NCBI GenBank assembly: GCA_043750035.1
Contig: JAYVCI010000082.1
Span: forward strand, 1-13,820
From: CANJUD01 sp043750035
GTDB taxonomy: Bacteria; Bacteroidota; Bacteroidia; UKL13-3
Length of the DNA stretch: 13,820 nucleotides
Direction: 5' to 3'
In this document: piece after piece, positions 1 to 6,483 of the stretch
Position numbering within the stretch: position 1 is the first letter of the stretch
Layout of the letters: every line of letters starts with the position of its first letter
Position numbers and translations under genes: made by a program
Notes under the pieces: model-generated
What the model saw: the letters and a program-made list of their open reading frames with translations, nothing else
Databases searched by the model: none
What the model was told of the DNA's origin: nothing

Positions 1-81
1 AATCTTTCGTGGGCAATTTGCGTATGAAATCGATGCAAGTATGTGTCGTTTTTGGTCAGGATTACTGTGTTTGACAGGGGT

Positions 82-129
82 AGATTTGACAACTTTGCCC
101 GCGTCGCTGATAGCAAAGTTGTCAAATCT
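82..129. repeat. Perfect 17-bp inverted repeat in tandem unit 1
   Basis: The arms are 82-98 (AGATTTGACAACTTTGC) and 113-129, its exact reverse complement, around a 14-base loop rich in CG steps (99-112). No T-run follows on either strand, so it does not look like a simple intrinsic terminator. It would fold as a long cruciform or RNA stem. Confidence 0.9.
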
Positions 130-205
130 TTCGTGGGCAATTTGCATATGAAATAGATGCAAGTACGTGTCGTTTTTGGTCAGGATTACTGTGTTTTACA
201 GGGGT

Positions 206-253
206 AGATTTGACAACTTTGCCCGCGTCGCTGAAGGCAAAGTTGTCAAATCT
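206..253. repeat. Perfect 17-bp inverted repeat in tandem unit 2
   Basis: The arms are 206-222 and 237-253, identical to those of unit 1 and exactly 124 bases further on. The loop differs at two bases (235 and 236). Arm identity is complete although the rest of the unit has drifted. The right arm ends about 30 bases beyond the res stop codon, so transcripts from res could run into it. Confidence 0.9.
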
Positions 254-281
254 TTCGCGGGGGCAGTAAGTATATATTATT

Positions 282-2912
282 TTACATCTTCTTCATTAGG
301 TTAATAAATTCATCAAGTCTGTATGCTCCTTCCAATTCCCTTTTATCAAATACCATAAAATATTTGAAATTGCCTGACGCTTTGTTGGCCCATATACTAC
401 CAAGTCTTATTTTTGTTTCACTGTCACTATTATCTCTATCATCGCCTTTGGTTTCTAATATGATAGTTTTGCCACTTTTTGTTTGAATAATAAAATCAGG
501 ATAATGATTGATAAAACCATTGATACAAAACCCTTTTTTTTCTATATTTTTTGTCCAGAATAGAATCGATTCAATATTTGCAATTTCATTGATTACACTT
601 TCTTCAAAATTATTCATGTGAACTTCTTTCTCGTAAAGAGATTTAGTGATATCTTTAGCAATTCCATTGGGTGCAATTTGTTGTGGTAATATATACGAAG
701 GCTTTAAAAATAATTTGTCGATATCTAAAAAATCTCTAAAGGCTTTCTCTGCTGCTATTGATGCTAGAGCATTTATTTTATCTTTTATTTTTTGAACATA
801 ACTATATTCATGGTCGGCAAAATCTTTGAATTGATCATCAGTGAAAGTTTCTAAAACTTTGTTTATATAGGTTTCAATTTCTTTATCATCTATGGGATAC
901 ATATTTCCGATTAAATCCAAAATTCTTTTTGAAATATTTTTTATCCTACTAGTTTTTCTTGTAGGGTCAAGAATATAAGCCAATACTTTTTCTTTTACAT
1001 CGCCATCAATTTTTACAAAAGTTGGTGTATGGTCGTTTTTTGTTTCATCTAAATCTACTTTATATAATTCTGAAGTTAGGCTATCAAAAGAAAAATTAAC
1101 ATCCGCTTTTCCTAATTTGAAATCTTCCAATAAATTTTCTTTATCTAGTGGAATTTCTCTTGATTCTACTCCAAATAAATCCATTGCAGGAATTTTTAAA
1201 TGAAACTGCGGTATTATAATTTTTGATGCCTGTTCCTTAAAAACATCTTTAATATTATATCTTTTTACCATATCATTTAATTCACTGGGTAATTCTATTT
1301 TGTTTGAATTTTCAGAAGCTTCAATTTTCTTTTCCATAGCTTCGTTTTCTATAAGCCCTTGCTCCAACATGGCCTCCACAGGTTTAGAAAGTTCACTACT
1401 ATTTATATCAATTATTCTTTTAACATCAATATCTGCAGTTATATCATATTCCAATATTGACGTTTGTATTACTGGAGTTAGTTCAAGTTGCGTAAATATA
1501 TCTATTTTTTTTGCTTCTTCAAGTTGCACCTCATCAACTAGTTTATAATCTTTGTCACTGAACCCAGCTTTGTTTAATCCTTTAACAATATTTTGCAAAG
1601 TATCCATAAATTTTGCCGATGCCGTAATTACATAACAGAAGTTTAAAAATGGAGTTTTGTTTTTACTCACATTGGGGAGTCGTAAAACTCGTCCAAGAAT
1701 CTGTTCTACATCCACTGCTGAACTTTTGTCAGCAAGTGGTGCAAGTACATAGGCAAAAGGACAATCCCAACCTTCTTTCAATGCATTTATAGTAATAATA
1801 TAACGAACCTCGCATGCTTTATCCATCAAGCCATTGGGGTACTTTTCATTATTATCAAACTCTTTCAATTCATTGATGTTTGCAGTTTTTATTTTTATTT
1901 GTTCAGCAGGAATTTTCAGCTCAATTAATTTCTCTTTTAGCTTTTCAAAAGTTGTATTATCATCTGCATTTCTGGGCTGTGCTTGAAATAAGACAATGGG
2001 CCTTATATATTTTCCTCCGTTCTTTTCATCTTCAATAGCCTGCAGTTCCAATTTTCGCTGTAGTTGTAAAGCGGAATTAATTACTTCAGTTTTGTCTTGA
2101 TGATTATATACAATAACTGGCAACTTTACCATATTGTCCTTCTTCAATTCTATCGCATCAATAAAACTTATGATATTACTATTTTTTCGTGGTGTTGCTG
2201 TTAAATCTAATATAAAACAGGGATTTACTTGCTGCAACATCTCTACACTCAATTCACTTTCAGCATTGTGGCTTTCGTCAACAACCACAACAGGGTTTAG
2301 ATATTTTATTACCGAGCCCAGCGTAAGTTCATCCTCATGTGCAATTATATTTTCAAATGATTGCAGGTTTCCATTTTCTTGAAACACTTTTCTATCTTCC
2401 TTATTTTTCGCACGCAAACTATCAAAACTAAAAATCATGATATTCAATTGCTCTTTTATACTCGTTGCATTAAAACCACTTCCCTGTAAAAGTGCAGCTT
2501 TATCAAACACTTCAACTTTATTTCCGAAATGAGAATTTATTTTTTGTCGGTAAGGATGATTCGTATCTCTTAGGTTTTTAATAGTCTGGTCTAAAATTGT
2601 AATAGAGGGAACTAGCCACAAAACAGCTTTTGGTTTATCATAATCAAAAGCATCGAAAATGGTTTTAAGTGCATTGCAAGCAATAAAAGTTTTTCCGCCC
2701 GCAGTAGGTACTTTCACACATATATGCGGAACACGTTTTACATTGTCCTTATAAGGCTCAATAGCTTTGCCAGGGAATGGCTGCAAAGGAGTTCGCGGAT
2801 GTTTGGTCCAGAAATTTTGGAATGCATCTCCTACCAATTTAACTTGTTGTACATGTTCTAGAAAACGATCAAGATCGGTTATAATTTCCTGTTGATATTT
2901 TTTTAATTCCAT
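282..2912 (-). CDS. res: Type III restriction endonuclease subunit Res (helicase-nuclease)
   Basis: This is the restriction subunit of a type III system. Together with Mod it hydrolyses ATP, communicates between two unmodified sites and cuts the DNA nearby. The protein has 876 residues, close to the family's usual 850-1000. Superfamily 2 helicase motifs are in order: Walker A PTAGGKT at 69-75, Walker B DESH at 212-215, TAT at 238-240, and motif VI QILGRVLR at 404-411. The C-terminal nuclease is PD-(D/E)xK type, with PD at 805-806 and ETK at 820-822. All key residues are present, so it looks active. It starts 12 bases after the mod stop codon on the same strand, so the two are surely one operon with mod first. 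The region looks AT-rich, in keeping with horizontal acquisition. The assignment is firm; target sequence and cut distance cannot be read from the sequence. Confidence 0.95.
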   Translation of the reverse strand: MELKKYQQEIITDLDRFLEHVQQVKLVGDAFQNFWTKHPRTPLQPFPGKAIEPYKDNVKRVPHICVKVPTAGGKTFIACNALKTIFDAFDYDKPKAVLWLVPSITILDQTIKNLRDTNHPYRQKINSHFGNKVEVFDKAALLQGSGFNATSIKEQLNIMIFSFDSLRAKNKEDRKVFQENGNLQSFENIIAHEDELTLGSVIKYLNPVVVVDESHNAESELSVEMLQQVNPCFILDLTATPRKNSNIISFIDAIELKKDNMVKLPVIVYNHQDKTEVINSALQLQRKLELQAIEDEKNGGKYIRPIVLFQAQPRNADDNTTFEKLKEKLIELKIPAEQIKIKTANINELKEFDNNEKYPNGLMDKACEVRYIITINALKEGWDCPFAYVLAPLADKSSAVDVEQILGRVLRLPNVSKNKTPFLNFCYVITASAKFMDTLQNIVKGLNKAGFSDKDYKLVDEVQLEEAKKIDIFTQLELTPVIQTSILEYDITADIDVKRIIDINSSELSKPVEAMLEQGLIENEAMEKKIEASENSNKIELPSELNDMVKRYNIKDVFKEQASKIIIPQFHLKIPAMDLFGVESREIPLDKENLLEDFKLGKADVNFSFDSLTSELYKVDLDETKNDHTPTFVKIDGDVKEKVLAYILDPTRKTSRIKNISKRILDLIGNMYPIDDKEIETYINKVLETFTDDQFKDFADHEYSYVQKIKDKINALASIAAEKAFRDFLDIDKLFLKPSYILPQQIAPNGIAKDITKSLYEKEVHMNNFEESVINEIANIESILFWTKNIEKKGFCINGFINHYPDFIIQTKSGKTIILETKGDDRDNSDSETKIRLGSIWANKASGNFKYFMVFDKRELEGAYRLDEFINLMKKM

Positions 2913-2924
2913 GATATCTTGTAA

Positions 2925-4535
2925 TTAAAATCTTGTCACATCCCTAGGTATTTTTTTAAATACAATTTTGTTCTTTATCATAAAATCTTTTGTCAACAAA
3001 CATTTATCTGCATATATAATATATTGTTCAGCTTTTGTTTTTATAGTGCTTAAAAAATCATGGTTTAAAATTGTTACTTTATCTGCTTCGTAATTAAAAT
3101 AGTATGCAGTATCATTATACTTGCTTAAAAAATATTTTGTATCTGAATGTATATTTATATCAAGTATTTGTTTTGTTTCAGTATAATATATATAGTTCCG
3201 AATTTTTTCAATCTCAACATTTTCGTTTATATTTCCATTTTCGTCAAATAAAGACGAGCCTAGTTCGTAAAAGCTAAAACCACCACCCGTTCCTTCTGTT
3301 TGTGGTGAGCCTGCCGAACCATAACCATTAATCACTCTTTTTACTCTTTCAGCAGTTATCGTATCAGCATAATCTTCCATCTCAACTAATATAAACTTTC
3401 TGTTGCCTCCATCTTGCTTGTTCATGTTTAAAACTGCATGGGCAGTGGTACCGCTGCCTGCAAAGGAATCAAGGATTATATCATTGTTGTTGCAATTGAA
3501 ATTTATTAAATATTGAATTAGCGATGGTGTTTTGGGAAAATCAAATATTTTTTCACCAAATATTTTTCTCAATTCTGTTGACGCATTTTCATTTGTGTCA
3601 ACCCCAAAATCCTTATCAATTAGATTCCAAGGAACTTCTGGCTCATAGTCTGATTTTTCATATGATGGTGAAAAGGCGATTGTTCTAATAGAAACAACTG
3701 TTCCACTAGCTATTTCATTCTCTAAATTACTTTGTGACCATTTGAATTTGCCATATAATTTGATTGGCTTGATAAAAAAACCATTTTCAACTTCGGTATC
3801 TTCTAATAACTCTATTTCATAATTTTTTGTCCCATATTTTTTTGCCTTGTAAACCCCATTTTTTAAGGCGGTATCAATTTTATTGGCTGGAAAAATTAAC
3901 TCTTTTGCATTATTGGTTTGGTTCATTAACCCATTACTACTATTAGTATCTTTTTTAAGGCCCTTAAATTTTATATTGTTCTTTTTCTTTTGATAGCAGA
4001 CGATATATTCTATAGCTTTTTTTGTTTTGAGAGAGAGATTTGCAGGAGTTTCAGTTTTTACCCATGAAAAATATTCTATAAAATTTCCGCTTCCAAATAA
4101 TTCATCACACATTAATCTAAGATTTGCTAATTCATTGTCATCAATACTAATAAATATTGCACCATCTTCCGCCAATAATTTATGCAACAACTTTAACCGC
4201 GGATACATCATACAGAGCCATTTGTCGTGCCTTGTCAGATCCTCGCCTTCCCGGCCCACAACTTCGTGCAACCACTTTTTTATTTTAGGGTCGTTCACAT
4301 TGTCATTATATACCCAACCCTCGTTTCCTGTATTATAAGGCGGGTCAATATATATACATTTAATACGTCCTTCATATTCGGGCAACAAGCTTTTTAAGGC
4401 TAATAAATTATCGGCATGTATAATTTTATTTTCTGATGGTTCGCCAAAACTGTATTCTTCATTCAAGGTATGAAAAGGCACATCCAAATGATGATTAATT
4501 ACCTTCTCTTTCCCTATCCAGTTTAATATTGGCAT
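2925..4535 (-). CDS. mod: Type III DNA adenine methyltransferase subunit Mod
   Basis: This subunit methylates adenine at the recognition site and supplies sequence specificity to the Mod-Res complex. The protein has 536 residues. The catalytic motif IV DPPY lies at 64-67 within IYIDPPYNTG, and the S-adenosylmethionine-binding motif DSFAGSGTT lies at 356-364. Motif IV before motif I is the beta-class order typical of type III Mod. The segment 380-387 (KFILVEME) fits a following core strand. Residues about 160-345, between the two motifs, are the expected target-recognition region. The start at 4535 is well placed, since the MPILNWIGKEKV beginning is one I associate with Bacteroidota Mod proteins. 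It is the first gene of the mod-res operon and diverges from an XRE regulator gene. I see no phase-variable simple repeat inside the gene. Confidence 0.95.
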   Translation of the reverse strand: MPILNWIGKEKVINHHLDVPFHTLNEEYSFGEPSENKIIHADNLLALKSLLPEYEGRIKCIYIDPPYNTGNEGWVYNDNVNDPKIKKWLHEVVGREGEDLTRHDKWLCMMYPRLKLLHKLLAEDGAIFISIDDNELANLRLMCDELFGSGNFIEYFSWVKTETPANLSLKTKKAIEYIVCYQKKKNNIKFKGLKKDTNSSNGLMNQTNNAKELIFPANKIDTALKNGVYKAKKYGTKNYEIELLEDTEVENGFFIKPIKLYGKFKWSQSNLENEIASGTVVSIRTIAFSPSYEKSDYEPEVPWNLIDKDFGVDTNENASTELRKIFGEKIFDFPKTPSLIQYLINFNCNNNDIILDSFAGSGTTAHAVLNMNKQDGGNRKFILVEMEDYADTITAERVKRVINGYGSAGSPQTEGTGGGFSFYELGSSLFDENGNINENVEIEKIRNYIYYTETKQILDINIHSDTKYFLSKYNDTAYYFNYEADKVTILNHDFLSTIKTKAEQYIIYADKCLLTKDFMIKNKIVFKKIPRDVTRF

Positions 4536-4661
4536 CTCAGTTTTTTAAGATGCTATTACTTTTAAGAAATAAACAGGAGTTAGCGTTTGATAACTTAATA
4601 TCAAATTGCTTTGCTTCATATTTAATGATTCTCCGTTCATTTTCAACCTAATTGCATTTAA

Positions 4662-4715
4662 AAGACATAAATAGTCTTGAAACGACAAAAATAAGTCAAA
4701 ATACGACAAATCAAA
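4662..4715. promoter_or_regulatory. Candidate operator between mod and the XRE gene
   Basis: ACGACAAA occurs at 4682-4689 and again at 4703-4710, 21 bases apart, about two helical turns. A related GTCAAA lies midway at 4695-4700, so the three sites share one face of the helix. A short palindrome, AAGAC-N7-GTCTT, occupies 4662-4678, at the predicted mod transcription start. Because these elements sit on the mod promoter and just upstream of the XRE promoter, binding by the XRE protein could control both genes. That link is inferred from position alone. Confidence 0.4.
4686..4715 (-). promoter_or_regulatory. Predicted promoter of the mod-res operon
   Basis: On the minus strand the -7 box TATTTTTG (plus-strand 4686-4693) matches the Bacteroidota consensus TAnnTTTG exactly. 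An upstream TTTG (plus-strand 4712-4715) is separated from it by 18 bases, within the usual range for the -33 box. Transcription would start near 4679, giving mod a leader of about 140 bases. The boxes overlap the candidate operator. Confidence 0.6.
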
Positions 4716-4721
4716 AATTTC

Positions 4722-4729
4722 TATTCTTG
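4722..4729 (+). promoter_or_regulatory. Possible -7 box of the XRE gene
   Basis: TATTCTTG matches TAnnTTTG at all but one position and lies 11 bases before the ATG at 4741. No TTTG is seen at the proper upstream distance. If it is used, the transcript would be nearly leaderless, as is common for autoregulated controller genes. Confidence 0.35.
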
Positions 4730-4740
4730 GACATTTGTGT

Positions 4741-5121
4741 ATGAAAGAAATTATAGGAAAACGCATACGGAAGATTAGGGAAAGCAAAGACCTGAGCCAA
4801 GAGAATGTTGCAGGCGAACTGAACATGACTACCAGTGCTTATTCGAAAATTGAGCGAGGCGTAACCGACCCCGCCACCAATAAATTACTTAAAATAGCAG
4901 AGATACTGGAAGTGGATGTTACCGAATTTTTTATAGATATCAAAAAGAAATACAGCAAAGCAAAGGCCGAGGAGCAAACAGGGAATTATGGTTTTGCCAC
5001 CAAAAAAGATATTGAAGAAATAATGTTGGTGATTCAAGAAGTTGTAAAAGAAGTTACAGAATTAAAATCTTCTCTGAACAATACCGCAATCCCAATTAAA
5101 AAAGGAAAGGGTAAAAAATAA
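4741..5121 (+). CDS. XRE-family HTH regulator, probable controller of the RM operon
   Basis: This is a DNA-binding regulator of the Cro/C1 (XRE) family with 126 residues. The HTH_3 domain covers about residues 4-66. The segment LSQENVAGELNMTTSAYSKIE (18-38) holds the two recognition-unit helices, followed by the conserved ERG and an LLKIAEIL helix. Residues 70-126 are a charged tail, with a heptad-like helix at 90-112 that could mediate dimer formation, and a lysine-rich end. I chose ATG at 4741; a TTG two codons upstream (4735) is also in frame and would add two residues. The gene diverges from mod, and the shared 205-base region carries phased repeats, the layout of a controller protein of a restriction-modification system. 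Regulation of mod-res is an inference; a role unrelated to restriction is possible. Confidence 0.85.
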   Translation: MKEIIGKRIRKIRESKDLSQENVAGELNMTTSAYSKIERGVTDPATNKLLKIAEILEVDVTEFFIDIKKKYSKAKAEEQTGNYGFATKKDIEEIMLVIQEVVKEVTELKSSLNNTAIPIKKGKGKK

Positions 5122-5232
5122 ATTTTATGTTCGGAGCCTTAGGTGCACATAAATCTAGGGTAAGGCCAAGCGTATCAATCGCTGCATTTTGCCTACTTCA
5201 CATCATGGGATAATGTTATATACTCCTTGCTC

Positions 5233-5295
5233 CCACCAAGTCTTCCGCAGGATGACTTGGCGGAACAATGAAACCGTAGTGTCTTTCGACACGGT
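5233..5295. other. Two stacked hairpins, possible small RNA or remnant
   Basis: Hairpin 1 pairs 5233-5242 with 5254-5263, ten positions with one A-C mismatch, around an 11-base loop. Hairpin 2 pairs 5279-5283 (GTGTC) with 5288-5292 (GACAC) around TTTC, and can be extended across a bulge by ACCG/CGGT. Neither is followed by a T-run, so terminator function is unlikely. No known RNA family is recognised. Confidence 0.4.
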
Positions 5296-5423
5296 ATATA
5301 GACCAAGATTTTCAAAGCTTCATGCGTGCAATGGGCTTCACGTTCCGATGAATTTGGAATGCAATCGCAGTCAAGAATAATTATTATAAACCAGGGACAA
5401 TTAATAATTCTGTTCTTATCAAA

Positions 5424-5464
5424 TTTCACAAGGACTGGAAAATGCTATCAAAAGTGTTGTGAAA
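5424..5464. promoter_or_regulatory. 8-bp inverted repeat upstream of the hydratase gene
   Basis: TTTCACAA (5424-5431) and TTGTGAAA (5457-5464) are exact reverse complements with a 25-base spacer, about 96 bases before the hydratase start. Half-sites 33 bases apart centre to centre are about three helical turns. It could be a regulator site or chance in AT-rich DNA. Confidence 0.25.
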
Positions 5465-5533
5465 CTAAACAATTTTATTAAATCATATCATATCCTATAT
5501 AGATTTATGTTTTATCGTATGGTATTAATTGCA

Positions 5534-5541
5534 TAATTTCG
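5534..5541 (+). promoter_or_regulatory. Possible -7 box of the enoyl-CoA hydratase gene
   Basis: TAATTTCG matches TAnnTTTG except for one T-to-C change and lies 18 bases before the ATG at 5560, a spacing like that of the better boxes in this window. No clear -33 box is seen. Confidence 0.35.
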
Positions 5542-5559
5542 CTGCAAAATATATATAAT

Positions 5560-6342
5560 ATGAATGCTTTTGAATTTATCATCGTAGAACCTGAGCACCG
5601 CAAACACATAGCTTTGGTAAGGCTTAACCGCCCTGATGCATTGAATGCTCTTAACCTGCAATTGATGGGCGAACTGCGTGATGCTTTAAAAGAATTGGAT
5701 GATATGGATGAAGTGCGGGTGATTGTACTTACCGGGAATGAGAAAGCATTTGCAGCAGGAGCAGACATCAAGCAGATGGTGGACAAATCGGCCATTGATA
5801 TGTTGAAGATAGACCAGTTTAGTACCTGGGACGGAATCAAACGCACCAAGAAACCGATCATAGCGGCTGTTAGTGGATTTGCTCTTGGCGGTGGCTGCGA
5901 ACTTGCCATGACCTGCGATATGATAGTAGCCAGCGAGACCGCAAAATTTGGCCAGCCAGAAATTAAGATTGGGGTGATGCCCGGTGCTGGTGGCACGCAA
6001 CGTTTGAGCAGGGCTGTGGGGAAAGCCCTGGCCATGGAAATGATATTGACAGGCAATTTTATAAATGCCGAGAAAGCATTGGCAGCAGGATTAATCAATC
6101 GCATTGCCCCTGTAGAATTATATTTGGATGAAGCTATGAAACTTGCAGAAGAAATAGCTGCACAAAGTCCCTTGGCTACACAAATGGCGAAAGAGGCTGT
6201 ACTGAAATCTTACGAATTGGGCTTACAAGAAGGATTATATTTTGAACGCAAAAACTATTATTTATTATTTGCAGGGCAAGACCAAAAAGAAGGTATGAAT
6301 GCATTTATTGAGAAGCGTAAGCCTGAGTTTAGGGGGAACTAG
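5560..6342 (+). CDS. Enoyl-CoA hydratase, crotonase superfamily (EC 4.2.1.17 likely)
   Basis: It hydrates trans-2-enoyl-CoA to 3-hydroxyacyl-CoA in the cytoplasm, in beta-oxidation of fatty acids or breakdown of amino acids. The 260 residues are full length for a single-domain crotonase. The oxyanion-hole alanine A68 lies in AAGADIKQM and its partner G111 in GGGCELAM. The two catalytic glutamates are E114 (GGGCELAM) and E134 (FGQPEIKIG), 20 residues apart like Glu144 and Glu164 of the rat mitochondrial enzyme. The PGAGGTQRL motif follows at 141-149. With both glutamates present, hydratase activity is favoured over isomerase or other crotonase reactions. No other fatty-acid gene is nearby, so it is probably a single-gene unit. 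Exact chain-length preference is not readable. It converges on the ftsK paralog, with a repeat-filled 141-base gap between them. Confidence 0.93.
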   Translation: MNAFEFIIVEPEHRKHIALVRLNRPDALNALNLQLMGELRDALKELDDMDEVRVIVLTGNEKAFAAGADIKQMVDKSAIDMLKIDQFSTWDGIKRTKKPIIAAVSGFALGGGCELAMTCDMIVASETAKFGQPEIKIGVMPGAGGTQRLSRAVGKALAMEMILTGNFINAEKALAAGLINRIAPVELYLDEAMKLAEEIAAQSPLATQMAKEAVLKSYELGLQEGLYFERKNYYLLFAGQDQKEGMNAFIEKRKPEFRGN

Positions 6343-6345
6343 ATG

Positions 6346-6383
6346 GGATTCTGGGTTCAGGATTCTGGATTCTGGATTCGGGG
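6346..6383 (+). repeat. Heptamer array GGATTCT, about five units
   Basis: Five 7-base units run from 6346: GGATTCT, GGGTTCA, GGATTCT, GGATTCT, GGATTCG, then GGG. The array begins three bases after the hydratase stop codon. A shorter related array sits in inverted orientation at 8400-8423, one base after the ftsK stop codon. Confidence 0.85.
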
Positions 6384-6416
6384 ATTTACGATTGCGGATT
6401 TACGATTTACGATTTT
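6383..6416 (+). repeat. GATTTACG direct repeats
   Basis: GATTTACG occurs at 6383-6390, 6397-6404 and 6404-6411, followed by GATTTT. The GATTT theme continues in degenerate form to about 6500 and into the last codons of the minus-strand ftsK paralog. It looks like simple-sequence expansion between two convergent genes. No clear terminator was found here. Confidence 0.7.
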
Positions 6417-6483
6417 GCTGACGCAAGATTGATTTAAGAACAAGGATTAACGATTTTTGATTTTAGAAGTTTTTTTATGGGAT

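Larger units (their letters stand above)
1..261. repeat. 124-bp tandem repeat, two full units and a partial third
   Basis: Bases 1-124 and 125-248 are copies of one unit; a third copy is recognisable for about 13 bases from 249 before the match ends. The array probably continues beyond the left edge. I count six differences between the full copies (positions 22, 31, 42, 73, 111 and 112 of unit 1 against unit 2), about 95% identity. None falls in the hairpin arms listed separately. I see no open frame in it. It lies just beyond the 3' end of the type III restriction gene, so it may mark the edge of the defence island. It could be a REP-like or other miniature palindromic element; the family is not recognised. 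Confidence 0.9.
5122..5559. other. 438-base intergenic region without a recognised gene
   Basis: Short open frames exist on both strands here (5189-5380 plus, 5193-5429 minus), but they are low-complexity in hydrophobicity pattern, have no recognisable motif and overlap each other in opposite directions, so I do not call them. The region holds two adjacent hairpins (5233-5295), an 8-bp inverted repeat (5424-5464) and a weak promoter box before the hydratase gene. The middle part (about 5200-5350) looks less AT-rich than its surroundings and could be a small RNA or a decayed element. Confidence 0.5.

Noticed and set aside
1..261. CRISPR-like array
   Set aside because: The 124-base period with near identity throughout leaves no unique spacers, and there are no cas genes.
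4545..4826. Open frame of 93 codons on the minus strand just upstream of mod
   Set aside because: It is antisense to the start of the XRE gene and spans the shared promoter region; its composition is that of translated AT-rich noncoding DNA with no motif.
5189..5429. Overlapping short frames on both strands in the intergenic region
   Set aside because: No motif, signal peptide or promoter; they cover the same bases in opposite directions and coincide with hairpins.
5505..6104. Open frame of 199 codons on the minus strand
   Set aside because: It is antisense to the enoyl-CoA hydratase gene, whose frame has all catalytic motifs; long antisense frames are common opposite such genes.
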